NCBI GenBank assembly: GCA_910579655.1
Contig: CAJTVE010000006.1
Span: forward strand, 1-64,000
Reading direction: 5' to 3'
DNA: 64,000 bases
Origin: an uncultured Allobaculum sp.
GTDB lineage: Bacteria; Bacillota_I; Bacilli_A; Erysipelotrichales; Erysipelotrichaceae
Below the pieces are notes generated by a model. The model searched no databases. It was given only the letters and a program-made list of their open reading frames with translations, and was not told the origin of the DNA. This document shows positions 29,124-37,074 of this stretch, piece by piece (position 1 is the stretch's first letter; each line of letters starts with the position of its first letter). The translations under genes and the position numbers were made by a program.

Positions 29124-29705
29124 ATGGCTGATTTTTTTGATGATGTAAAAAATGACCTGGCAAAAGCGTGGGACGATACAAAGGATGTCTTTGAAAAAGC
29201 CAAAGACGACTATGAAGCAGCCGAAGAAGCCAATGCGCAGGCTGCCAATGACTATCATGATCTGTTTGCCTGGGCAGACGGAGATCTGCTTGCGTATCCA
29301 TACCAGGATGAAAATGCTTCGGATAAGGACAAAGCGATGCGCACGCTGATTACTTTGAAAGTCCATGACCAGAACATCGATTCTCCAGTCGATGGCACAG
29401 TTGTTTCGGTTGATCCATCGCAGAACATCATTGTTCTTCAGACTCCAATGGGCAACCAGCTTGGTCTGAAAGTCTGCTCACATGCCGTTGATTTTGAAAA
29501 AGACGCTAAAATTCTTGTTTCGGCCGGCCAGAAAGTCAGGCAAGGTGATACGCTTGTCCATTTTATCCAGCCGATTGAAGCCAAATCCAAGCTGTTTGCG
29601 ATTACACCAATTGATCAAGTTCTCTATCGTGAAGGATATAAACCTCGCCAGAGCCTGGGAAAAGTAAGTCAGGGAGAGCCGGTTCTCGCCCGGGCGGCTA
29701 AGTAA
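29124..29705 (+). CDS. EIIA-like protein lacking both active-site histidines, with amphipathic N-terminus
   Basis: A 193-residue protein. Residues 1-55 form a charged amphipathic helix (DFFDDVKNDLAKAW...). Residues 75-180 align with PTS EIIA of the glucose class: SPVDGTVVSVDP corresponds to APFKGQVMMIAP, and GQKVRQGDTLVHF to the later GxxxxxGQPLLRFD. However, the HAIG histidine is replaced by an Asn in NIIVL, and the LIHVG histidine by Lys in LGLKVC. It therefore should not carry phosphate; a regulatory or structural role is inferred. AAGGAGG precedes the ATG. The next gene starts with a similar MxDFFxD sequence, suggesting a pair. No close named family is recognised. Confidence 0.7.
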   Translation: MADFFDDVKNDLAKAWDDTKDVFEKAKDDYEAAEEANAQAANDYHDLFAWADGDLLAYPYQDENASDKDKAMRTLITLKVHDQNIDSPVDGTVVSVDPSQNIIVLQTPMGNQLGLKVCSHAVDFEKDAKILVSAGQKVRQGDTLVHFIQPIEAKSKLFAITPIDQVLYREGYKPRQSLGKVSQGEPVLARAAK

Positions 29706-29773
29706 AGCGGGCAGAACGCTTTTCAATATTTGGCGTCCAAGTAGAATCAGAACTATCAAGGAGGCTTTTAAGA

Positions 29774-30409
29774 ATGAGTGATTTTTTCAAGGATATTGAA
29801 GCAGGTTTCGACAAATTTAAAACAGATGTCGAAAAAGAAGTGGATAAACTGAAAGACGATTTCCACAGTGATGAGAAGAAGGTAGAAGCAAAAGCTGAAG
29901 CCGACAAAGCAGATCTGAAGGCAAAATACGAAGCAGATCTCGAAAAAGCAGAAAAGAGAGCGGACGCTGATGAAGCTGCTGCAAAAGCAAAAGAAGCTGA
30001 ATTCAAAAAAGAAGCTGCAGCCGATGCGGCCGATGCAAAAGCTGATTTAGCCAAAGCAGGTGCTGAAGTCAAAGACAAAACTGCAGCCGCTGTCGAAAAA
30101 GTCAAAGCTGGCGCAGCCGATGCCTATGACAAAGCAAAAGACAGTGTTGCGGACGCTTATGACAAAGCAAAAGACGGTGTCGCAGATGTCTATGACAAAG
30201 CGAAAGATGGCGTTGCCGATGCTTACGACAAAGTCAAAGAAGGCGCGGTCAACGCTTATGACAAAGCCAAAGAAGGCGTAACAAAAGCATTTGACAAAGC
30301 GAAAGACGATGTCAAAGATTTCAGCGGTGATGTCAAAAAAGATGCAAAAGCTGACGCAGCCAAAGTCGAAGCAGAGGTTAAAAAAGTAGAAGCTGACATC
30401 AAAAAGTAG
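29774..30409 (+). CDS. Lys/Ala/Asp-rich amphipathic helical repeat protein
   Basis: A 211-residue, almost wholly helical protein of K, A, D, E and V with no cysteine. Residues 118-183 are six tandem 11-residue repeats of the form YDKAKDGVADA, the periodicity of LEA, apolipoprotein and synuclein-type helices that lie along membranes or lipid surfaces or protect under stress. It opens with MSDFFKDIEAGF, like the upstream EIIA-like protein, and lies 68 bases after it. CAAGGAGG precedes the ATG. A membrane- or polymer-surface role is inference only. It has no signal peptide. Confidence 0.8.
   Translation: MSDFFKDIEAGFDKFKTDVEKEVDKLKDDFHSDEKKVEAKAEADKADLKAKYEADLEKAEKRADADEAAAKAKEAEFKKEAAADAADAKADLAKAGAEVKDKTAAAVEKVKAGAADAYDKAKDSVADAYDKAKDGVADVYDKAKDGVADAYDKVKEGAVNAYDKAKEGVTKAFDKAKDDVKDFSGDVKKDAKADAAKVEAEVKKVEADIKK
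30125..30322 (+). repeat. Six tandem 33-bp repeats coding the 11-residue units
   Basis: Units start at 30125, 30158, 30191, 30224, 30257 and 30290, each beginning TATGACAAAG or a close variant. The DNA repeats are less alike than the protein, suggesting older duplication under selection. Confidence 0.85.
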
Positions 30410-30503
30410 TCAGTCTCAAGCTTTACGCCCATAGAATTACCCTTATTTCCAAGTTTACAATTTCCCACTCACATCTGCTGGCAGATGTTTCTATTCCCAC
30501 TTT

Positions 30504-30538
30504 GCGGTCGGTCAAACCCGGCCGCTTTTATTTTTTTT
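30504..30538 (+). terminator. Terminator of the repeat-protein gene
   Basis: GCGGTCGG (30504-30511) pairs with CCGGCCGC (30518-30525), then a long T-run. A second hairpin, ACATCTGC/GCAGATGT (30471-30488), lies just before it. Confidence 0.85.
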
Positions 30539-31236
30539 GCAAGTTTTTATCCATCGAGCACTTTCGAATCTTTCCGGCAAAACTTGACCTGGATTCCACC
30601 TGATTGTTTTGATACGTTCAGAACGGAATAGGAAACTGTCCTTTGCTCATGGATAAGATCATGGAAACGATCAAATCGTTCATCGGTTGTCGATGATCCT
30701 ATAAAAAGTCTGAAATTCTGACGAAATTTTGCTGGATTTTCGGCGGGATTTCTCTTTCCAGGTCGATAAGAATGGAATGTCTGAAAAAGCCCGCACGCCA
30801 GAAGAAAATGGATGACTTTGCAAAACTGAGGATAGAAAAAAGCGAGAAAGAAGAGAGATTTTTACAGACGGGATGGCGGACTGCTAGGGAAAAATAGAAG
30901 GAAAGCCTGTACATCTTCTGAAAAACAGCTGAAATTATTTATCTTTGCATATTATGGAGAAGACGCAAGCTGATTGACCGCGAAAAATTTACAGGTTAGT
31001 TTGTATCCGATCATGATACGACACGAATCGCTTGGTCAAGTAAAGATATTCAGATATGAAAGTATCTGAATATCTTTTCTCGATTATGGGAACGAAACAT
31101 GAAGATATCACACAAAATTCGTGGAGTTTATGCCCGAAAACAGCGAAATTAGCATAGTTTTTGACTTCATACAAATCTCTTATTGATTTTTATCGGGTTC
31201 AGGGTAGTATTAATGACGAGGAGAGAAAACAGCTTT
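30539..31236. other. Intergenic, about 700 bases
   Basis: No supported gene. A short imperfect repeat GATATTCAGATA/GTATCTGAATATC (about 31045-31075) forms a hairpin with AGATATTCAGATA pairing TATCTGAATATCT. The function is unknown. Confidence 0.4.
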
Positions 31237-31458
31237 ATGGTCAAAAATAATATTGAAGTCGACATTAAAGTTAAAATTCTCGAAGGTGGATATACCCAGG
31301 AACGCCTCGGTTCTAAGATTGGCACAACGTCCCAGTATGTTAACCGTATCATCAAGAAGAAAGATGGTTTGCTCAACAGAACCTTCATCCAGATGATGGA
31401 AGCCCTGGGCTACGACATTGAACTGGTCTATGTCCCTTGCGAGAAACGGGATGCCTGA
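31237..31458 (+). CDS. Small XRE-type helix-turn-helix protein
   Basis: A 73-residue protein made almost entirely of one HTH: DIKVKILEGGYTQERLGSKIGTTSQYVNRIIKKKDGLLNRTFIQMMEALGYDIEL. Single-domain regulators of this kind are common in Bacillota; targets are unknown. The start at 31237 (MVKNN) is preferred, with GAGGAG 13 bases upstream; an in-frame ATG at 31213 lacks a site. It stands alone, just before smpB-ssrA. Confidence 0.75.
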   Translation: MVKNNIEVDIKVKILEGGYTQERLGSKIGTTSQYVNRIIKKKDGLLNRTFIQMMEALGYDIELVYVPCEKRDA

Positions 31459-31673
31459 TTTCCCGATTGACTGACAATCAAAAATCAGAAAATGGATTCG
31501 GGAGAAGCGGGAGCTTCTCCATTTTTTGCTTCCGGAAAAGCAAAATTACTATGAATTCTGGATTCTCTCGTTGCAGCTGACCTCAAAAAACATGTCTCGA
31601 TGATTTTTCTTGTATCCAGCCCGAACGTTTTTCAAAACGACAAACACGTCCAGGATTAGAAATCTCAGGCCAA

Positions 31674-31704
31674 TTGACCGGTCTTTGAAGAGTTCTGCTA
31701 TAAT
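31674..31704 (+). promoter_or_regulatory. Predicted promoter of smpB
   Basis: TTGACC and TATAAT with a 19-base spacer, 76 bases before the ATG. Confidence 0.55.
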
Positions 31705-31780
31705 GGAAAACCAAGAGATTCATGCTTCCGTATTGTTTTGTCAGTAAGGAAGAGCGCTGTCAGCAGCAGAAAGGCAAGTC

Positions 31781-32251
31781 ATGCAGAATACCAATGAAAA
31801 AGGCATCAAGGTGATTGCGGAAAACCGGAAAGCCAGACATGAATATGAACTGCTCGACCGTTATGAAGCCGGTCTGGAGCTGAAAGGAACTGAAATTAAA
31901 AGTGTCCGCAAAGGAAAAGTCCAGCTGAAAGATGCTTACATCTCCATTCGCGATGGTCAGGCGACTTTAAAAGGAATGCATATTTCTCCTTATGAATTTG
32001 GCAACCGTTTTAACCATGATGAAACCAGGGACCGTCGTTTGCTTTTGCATAAACGGGAAATCCTGAAACTGGATCAGCAGGTCCGCTTAAAAGGAATGAC
32101 ATTGGTTCCTTTGAAGATTTATCTGTCTCATGGACTTTGCAAGCTTGAAATTGCGGTGGCTCGTGGTAAAAACCTGCATGATAAGCGGGAAAGCGCCAAG
32201 ACCCGTGATGCACAGCGGGAAATTCAGAAAGCCATGAAGATCCGCTATTAA
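31781..32251 (+). CDS. smpB: SsrA-binding protein SmpB
   Basis: A 156-residue RNA-binding beta-barrel protein that loads tmRNA onto stalled ribosomes. Family motifs: NRKARHEYELLDRYEAGLELKGTEIKSVRKGKVQLKDAY and the basic tail LHDKRESAKTRDAQREIQKAMK. Full length. tmRNA itself lies 430 bases downstream on the same strand with its own promoter, a common pairing. Confidence 0.97.
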   Translation: MQNTNEKGIKVIAENRKARHEYELLDRYEAGLELKGTEIKSVRKGKVQLKDAYISIRDGQATLKGMHISPYEFGNRFNHDETRDRRLLLHKREILKLDQQVRLKGMTLVPLKIYLSHGLCKLEIAVARGKNLHDKRESAKTRDAQREIQKAMKIRY

Positions 32252-32439
32252 GTCAATCACCATTCAGATTCAAAAGGTTCACACCAGACTTAAAGCACAG
32301 GCTGTTTTCTTCTTTTCCATATGCAATGAATTGAAAATCGATCTTCGAAATTCGATTGAGACTCTGCTTATGGAAAGCTGGAAGAAAGAGGTTGTGCTTT
32401 TTATCTTTTTAAATGGCTGTTTAAAAAATCAGAAGGATT

Positions 32440-32519
32440 GTTACTGTTCACACCCTGCGCCAGGGCATGACGCAAAGCCGGAAATTTTATCCCTTTTTTT
32501 GAGGGGCGTGAACAGTAAC
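32440..32519. repeat. Dispersed short repeat, copy A
   Basis: An 80-bp unit with inverted ends GTTACTGTTCAC / GTGAACAGTAAC. Its interior (CAGGGCATGACGCAAAGCCG and the T-run that follows) matches the reverse complement of the copy near 60643-60709. It lies between smpB and ssrA and can fold end to end. Confidence 0.7.
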
Positions 32520-32632
32520 GAAGAATTTGGTCAGAGATTTTAAACTGGAAATCTTCTTTAAGTATCGAGAAAATAAGTCGTGTCAATCGGGATGGGAAAC
32601 TCTGCAAGACCCAAAAACCTGAGTTGAATTTG

Positions 32633-32661
32633 TTGACATAAATAAAAATTGCGGATAGAAT
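32633..32661 (+). promoter_or_regulatory. Promoter of ssrA
   Basis: A consensus TTGACA, a 17-base spacer and TAGAAT, ending 22 bases before the mature tmRNA 5' end. Confidence 0.85.
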
Positions 32662-32682
32662 AATTATCCAAAGTAATTACGT

Positions 32683-33062
32683 GGGGATGTTTTTGGCATT
32701 CGATGAGTAATTGTCTGGACTCAACTACAGCCGGGTGATTCCGTTAAAAATCATTCAAAATAAACGCTAACAACTTTAACTTTGGCCGCACCAACTACAA
32801 CGGTGCTGTTGCCTTTGCTGCTTAATTGAACATTTAATCGTTCTGCAGCTTTTCTGAACGAGTTCGCTCTCTTCTAGTTCAGATCACTAGCACAAAGAGG
32901 ATAAGCTGACAGACCGACTGGATCTGTCGGACGAAAATTCTACAGTCAAACCATCAGGAATTGTGTCTGTCCAAGTCTGATGGAATTCTGGCAGACTAAG
33001 CTGTAAACGTTGATTCGTGGGGCGTTGCTTAGACGCGAGTTCGACTCTCGCCATCTCCACCA
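32683..33062 (+). ncRNA. ssrA: tmRNA (one-piece)
   Basis: About 380 bases. GGGGATG at the 5' end pairs with CATCTCC before an encoded ACCA end, and GAGTTCGACTCTCGCC forms the T arm. The tag frame starts at the resume codon GCT (32766-32768) and reads ANNFNFGRTNYNGAVAFAA before TAA at 32823-32825. The tag ends in FAA rather than the usual LAA. Pseudoknot segments such as GACAGACCGACTGGATCTGTC follow the tag. It rescues stalled ribosomes with SmpB, whose gene is just upstream. Confidence 0.95.
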
Positions 33063-33075
33063 TATGAAATCAACC

Positions 33076-33110
33076 CCCCATATCTAAAACGGATATGGGG
33101 TTTTTATTTT
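33076..33110 (+). terminator. Terminator of ssrA
   Basis: CCCCATATC (33076-33084) pairs with GATATGGGG (33092-33100), followed by a T-run. Confidence 0.88.
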
Positions 33111-34010
33111 GCTCATATGTGATTTATGTGCAATATCAACTGCAAAGGTCAAGGCCAGGGAGAATTAGATTTTGCGGCAGCTGCCTGTCATGGTCATGAT
33201 ATTAAACAGTTAACATTTGATCTAGAAAGGTATTGTCTTCACGAGCAAATCCGTTTTTTAAAGCTTTTCAGTCTGTAAGTCTTCCGGGCCTACGGGATCC
33301 TTGATATCAGAAATGAATATCGGTTTCTGTTGATTGAAGGCAGAACAGATTTTGGAAGATGTATAATGCCTTTTCTTTGTGAATACGGATTGTATTCCAA
33401 TAGATTCACAGTTGAAAATGTTGGAAATCTGGCATAAAAATGACTTTTTTGAAAAAGTGGATACCAGAAAAATGGCATCAAGACTTCTCTTGTGAACAGA
33501 GTATCCATCTAAATATTTCATAAAGAATTGCTGATGTGTACTCAAAATAAATACATAAATGATTCTGTTGCATCTAAATCAAGAACGATTTGGTGGATTG
33601 TTTTCAGATAAATGTATAGATAACAGAATCTATTCATGATCAGTATAAAGATATAAAGATTAATGATCGGATGAAGTCCTTTATATTGGCTGGATTAGAT
33701 ACATTGTATTAAAGAAATTAATGTGATATAAATGCGATTTTAATACTGAATTCATACAATTCTTTCTCTGGATCAATAAATGCGGACAAAAAATCACAGA
33801 ATTACGATTATGTGAAGCAAAAAAATTGAAAAAGATGTGGAAAAACCCTTTGTACTTGTATTAAACTGTGTATAAAGAAAGTCAAAAGAAAAACCACAGT
33901 CTGGGTTGTATGTTGAAGGCGCCATTTTACTGACAACCGGACCTGGTTTTGTCAGAAAACGGCAGGAGGGCCTTGACTCCTGCCAGACTGACAAGGAGTG
34001 AAGAATAGCC
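33111..34010. other. AT-rich region of 900 bases without a confident gene
   Basis: Downstream of tmRNA, a common integration site, but no repeat of the tmRNA 3' end is seen. A 95-codon minus-strand frame (33258-33545) has no recognised domain. A GC-rich hairpin GGCAGGAG/CTCCTGCC (33961-33984) sits just before the next gene's ribosome binding site. Confidence 0.45.
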
Positions 34011-34373
34011 ATGTCTAGAAAACCCGATCCTCTTACTCAATACCGCATGCGTGTTCATGAATTCCGCGGATATCGCTATGCAAGTACTCAACCTACAGTA
34101 AGTAACCCTTTAACCGGAAAACGTTACTCTAAGCGGATTCACTGGGGTGTTCTCGAAGCGGGCAACCGTTTCGTCCCAAACCGTAACTTCCGCCGCATGC
34201 CTCTTGAAGAACAGAAAAAGTTCCTCTTCCCAGAAGAATGGGATCTGTCTGAAGTGGCTGAACTCAGTTCGAAAGCAGAAGATACTCTCTATGCAGAACG
34301 CCGGATTCTGCACCCCAAAATGGTTACTGAAGCAATCGAATTGCCTCATCGTCTTCCAACCTATGCTCAATAG
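34011..34373 (+). CDS. 120-aa protein resembling an IS transposase N-terminal domain
   Basis: A basic protein whose first 75 residues (PLTQYRMRVHEFRGYRYAST..., HWGVLEAGNRFVPNRNF, FPEEWDLSE) resemble, from memory, the N-terminal segment of IS1634-type transposases. No catalytic DDE domain follows; the frame ends at 120 residues and a terminator comes at once. AAGGAGTG precedes the ATG. It could be a truncated transposase or a retained stand-alone domain. Confidence 0.5.
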   Translation: MSRKPDPLTQYRMRVHEFRGYRYASTQPTVSNPLTGKRYSKRIHWGVLEAGNRFVPNRNFRRMPLEEQKKFLFPEEWDLSEVAELSSKAEDTLYAERRILHPKMVTEAIELPHRLPTYAQ

Positions 34374-34408
34374 GCCAGACTGTTCAGACAGCCTGGCCGC
34401 TGTTTTTT
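34373..34408 (+). terminator. Terminator after the 120-aa gene
   Basis: GGCCAG plus CTGT pairs with ACAG plus CTGGCC (34373-34398), followed by a T-run. Confidence 0.8.
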
Positions 34409-34530
34409 ATAGAGACGTTTGTGTGGACTGAACTTGTTTGCGGTCATTTTGGATTTGAAGACAGTTTTGAAAGCGGCGACAGAAGCAGATAATGGAAAGC
34501 AGCAGGAAAACTGAAAAGGGAGAGAAAAGA

Positions 34531-35163
34531 ATGTCAGTACGATTGTTTGTGGTCCGGCATGGCCAGACGGTGATGAATCAGGAGAAAAGAAGCCAGGGGT
34601 GGCTGGATTCGCCATTGACTGAGCGGGGAAAAGTAGAAGCCTTGATTGTCAGAGACTGGCTGAAGGACCGTCATCTTCAGTTTGCGCATGGATATTCAAG
34701 TGATCTTGGCCGTGCCAGGCAGACGCTGGGCTTACTGGTCCAGGGTGAATTTCCGACGAATGAGGAAGCAGGACTGCGGGAGATGACATTAGGAAAAATG
34801 GATGGCGTACAGGGTTTTGTCCTTGATCCGGCGAAGTGGAATCAGCAGGCTAAAGAATATGGCGGAGAATCATTCGAACATGCCGCTGGCCGGGCGATAG
34901 CCAGTCTGTATGCGATTGCCAGGGTGAATTCTGGTCAGAATGTTCTGGTTGTTACCCATGGAATGATCATCAATTTATTGATGGAAACTTTACCGCCTAT
35001 CCAGGCTGCCTGGAAGGATACAGACCGGCTGGAGAATGGAATGGTTCTGGAGCTGGTTTATACTTGTGGGCAATTGTGGCTTTCTGGTGTTCATCTTCCT
35101 GTTTCAGAGTATCTGGAAAAGCACAATTTGGAAGAAGAAAAGCAGAAGATAGGGAAATTTTAA
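34531..35163 (+). CDS. Histidine phosphatase (phosphoglycerate mutase-like) protein
   Basis: A 210-residue member of histidine phosphatase branch 1. The phospho-acceptor His10 lies in VVRHGQT; SSDLGRARQTL, the acidic LREMTLGKMDG segment, and the second histidine in VVTHGMIINLL complete the active site. Substrates in the family range from phosphosugars to nucleosides, so specificity is open. The ATG at 34531 follows GGGAGAGAAAAGA; an upstream in-frame ATG lacks a site. It stands alone before the ketopantoate-reductase-like gene. Confidence 0.85.
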   Translation: MSVRLFVVRHGQTVMNQEKRSQGWLDSPLTERGKVEALIVRDWLKDRHLQFAHGYSSDLGRARQTLGLLVQGEFPTNEEAGLREMTLGKMDGVQGFVLDPAKWNQQAKEYGGESFEHAAGRAIASLYAIARVNSGQNVLVVTHGMIINLLMETLPPIQAAWKDTDRLENGMVLELVYTCGQLWLSGVHLPVSEYLEKHNLEEEKQKIGKF

Positions 35164-35288
35164 AATCACCATGATCTAAGGGATTTCCCATAGGCATTTG
35201 CATTAAAATCGGATAGTGTATTGGATGGATTGCCAGTTTCGATGATTTTAAAAAGAACTATTGCGATCTGGATTGGAGTTGAAAGAGG

Positions 35289-36260
35289 ATGTCTATGCGG
35301 ATTCTGATTTATGGGGCTGGGAGTATCGGCAGCTATCTGGCACATGTTTTATACAGCGCCGGCAATGAAGTGACAATTCTGGCCAGAGGAGAGCGAAAAC
35401 AGAACCTGGATTACCGGGGGCTGGTTTTGCATCACGTCCTGCAGCGCAAGACCACTTGTGATCATCCAAAAATTATCGACTCGATTGGGGATGAGAAATA
35501 CGATCTGGTCTTTGCGGCTGTTCAGTTTGGTCAGCTTCAATCGATCTTTGATGACCTTTGTAAAGTCAACAGCTCGGTTGTCGTTCTGGTTGGAAATAAT
35601 TTCGGGCCAACCGTTACCCGGCAGGAGATTCTGCGCTTTACTGAGCATCCCAAAACAGTCCTGTTTGCGTTTCCGGCCTTTGGGGGCCATCGGGAGAGAA
35701 GCCAGATTCGCACAACTCATGTGGGAGCTGGATCGATGACGATCGGTCTTTCCGGATCCAGAACACCGAAGCTGGTTCGCAATATGGTAGAGCGTGCTTT
35801 CCAGGGAACGAAATTTGAACTGAACTGGGAAAAAAATATGGATGACTGGCTCAAATGTCATGGCGTCTTCATGCTCCCATTGGCTTATCTTTCTTATTTA
35901 TATAATTGTGATTTGCGAAAGGTATCCAGTGCTGATTTTCGTCTGGCTATGGATGCAGTGCGCAGTGGGTATGAATTGCTCGGTTCCTGTGGATATGGTC
36001 TTGATTCGAGTTATTTAGAGATCGAAGATAATGGGCTGAAAAGTGAAATTAACACCTGCCTGTTCCATGTAGCTGCCAGATCACCTTTTGGCCGATTGAT
36101 GGTGACAGATCATTGCGCGAATGCGGCAGCAGAGATAAAAGCCATGGATGAAGCTTTTGAAAAAATCCGGGCCCGCAAACCGGAAATGAAAATGCCTGCC
36201 TGGGATGAGCTGCGCAACCGTATGCCTTCCTGGCCATACCTGCTTGAAACCTACCGCTAG
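35289..36260 (+). CDS. Ketopantoate reductase-family protein
   Basis: A 323-residue ApbA/PanE-family oxidoreductase. The N-terminal Rossmann fold starts ILIYGAGSIGSYLAHVLYSAGNEVTILARG (about 4-33). The C-terminal helical domain contains the family-like DDWLKCHGVFMLPLAYL (about 205), though the usual catalytic Lys context is only partly kept. It would reduce a 2-oxo acid with NADPH; pantoate synthesis is possible, but no other pan genes are nearby, so this may be a paralog with another substrate. The ATG follows AAAGAGGATGTCT. Confidence 0.75.
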   Translation: MSMRILIYGAGSIGSYLAHVLYSAGNEVTILARGERKQNLDYRGLVLHHVLQRKTTCDHPKIIDSIGDEKYDLVFAAVQFGQLQSIFDDLCKVNSSVVVLVGNNFGPTVTRQEILRFTEHPKTVLFAFPAFGGHRERSQIRTTHVGAGSMTIGLSGSRTPKLVRNMVERAFQGTKFELNWEKNMDDWLKCHGVFMLPLAYLSYLYNCDLRKVSSADFRLAMDAVRSGYELLGSCGYGLDSSYLEIEDNGLKSEINTCLFHVAARSPFGRLMVTDHCANAAAEIKAMDEAFEKIRARKPEMKMPAWDELRNRMPSWPYLLETYR

Positions 36261-36261
36261 A

Positions 36262-36315
36262 ACAGCCAGAAAGATGCAAAGGAAAGGCGCAATTTCTGGC
36301 TGTCTGGCGTTTTTT
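36262..36315 (+). terminator. Terminator of the reductase gene
   Basis: ACAGCCAGAAA (36262-36272) pairs with TTTCTGGCTGT (36293-36303); a T-run follows. Confidence 0.75.
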
Positions 36316-36419
36316 GATTTCTGGTGGATCGAAACATCTGAGTTTGGGGATTTGATTTCTTTGTTTGCCGGTATTCAGTCGAAACAGGCTGAATCATCTT
36401 GTTAAGATTGGAATGCATA

Positions 36420-36452
36420 AATAAAAAGCACATAGACAATCGTCTATGTGCT
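36420..36452 (-). terminator. Terminator of tRNA-Ala
   Basis: An 11-bp perfect stem AGCACATAGAC/GTCTATGTGCT with AATC loop; a T-run follows on the minus strand. Confidence 0.85.
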
Positions 36453-36464
36453 GAATCTACACAT

Positions 36465-36540
36465 TGGTGGAGCGTAGGGGGATCGAACCCCTGACCTCAT
36501 GGCTGCCAGCCATGCGCTCTCCCAGCTGAGCTAACACCCC
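36465..36540 (-). tRNA. tRNA-Ala (anticodon GGC)
   Basis: 76 bases on the minus strand. The acceptor stem is GGGGTGT/ACGCTCC, the anticodon loop CTGGCAG reads GGC, the T arm contains GGGGTTCGATCCCC, and CCA is encoded. It is a single gene. Confidence 0.96.
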
Positions 36541-36620
36541 AAGTGCTCATTGATAATACCATCACTATGAATTCGATGCAACCTTTTTTGTTATTTTTTT
36601 CAAGGGCTGACAGACAGAGA

Positions 36621-36792
36621 GTTACGGTTCACACTCAAATGTAGGTTTGCAGCAATTTTCCTTAAATTGAAGTCGTTTCCAGCTCGATTTGTCATATCTT
36701 GAGGAAATCTTCTACGCAGGCGGCTGATTTACTGCATAAGTAACTTACACCTGTTTTGCATATCGTCTGTCAACAGGGGTGTGAAGAGTAAC
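36621..36792. repeat. Dispersed short repeat, copy B (longer, diverged interior)
   Basis: 172 bases bounded by GTTACGGTTCACACTC and GGGGTGTGAAGAGTAAC, the same imperfect inverted ends as copies A and C. The interior does not clearly match copy A. It lies upstream of the peptidase S51-like gene. Confidence 0.5.
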
Positions 36793-37074
36793 GACAGAGG
36801 CAACTGAAGTGGATTTCCTGACGAAAACACTCCTCCTAAATCGAATGCATGTCGGTGGTTTTGAGACCATAAGAGGAAAACAAATGACCAGGCTGACTGA
36901 TAAGTGCAGTTTGAAACAATTGGAAATGAAGGAGGTTCAGGTGAAGGCTTGAATGTTTTGTCAAAAGGAACAGAGGGAAATACAATGAAAACCAGCGCGT
37001 AAACGATTTTTCGATTCTTGCCGTCATAAGATTGTGCTTCCATCGATGCGCGGAAAGGAGGTGGGTGCAGGGGA

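Noticed and set aside
30125..30322. Regular 33-bp spacing that could be read as a CRISPR-like array
   Set aside because: The units are contiguous, without spacers, and lie in frame inside a coding gene.
33258..33545. A 95-codon frame downstream of tmRNA that might be an integrase remnant
   Set aside because: No integrase motif, and no repeat of the tmRNA 3' end to suggest an integrated element.
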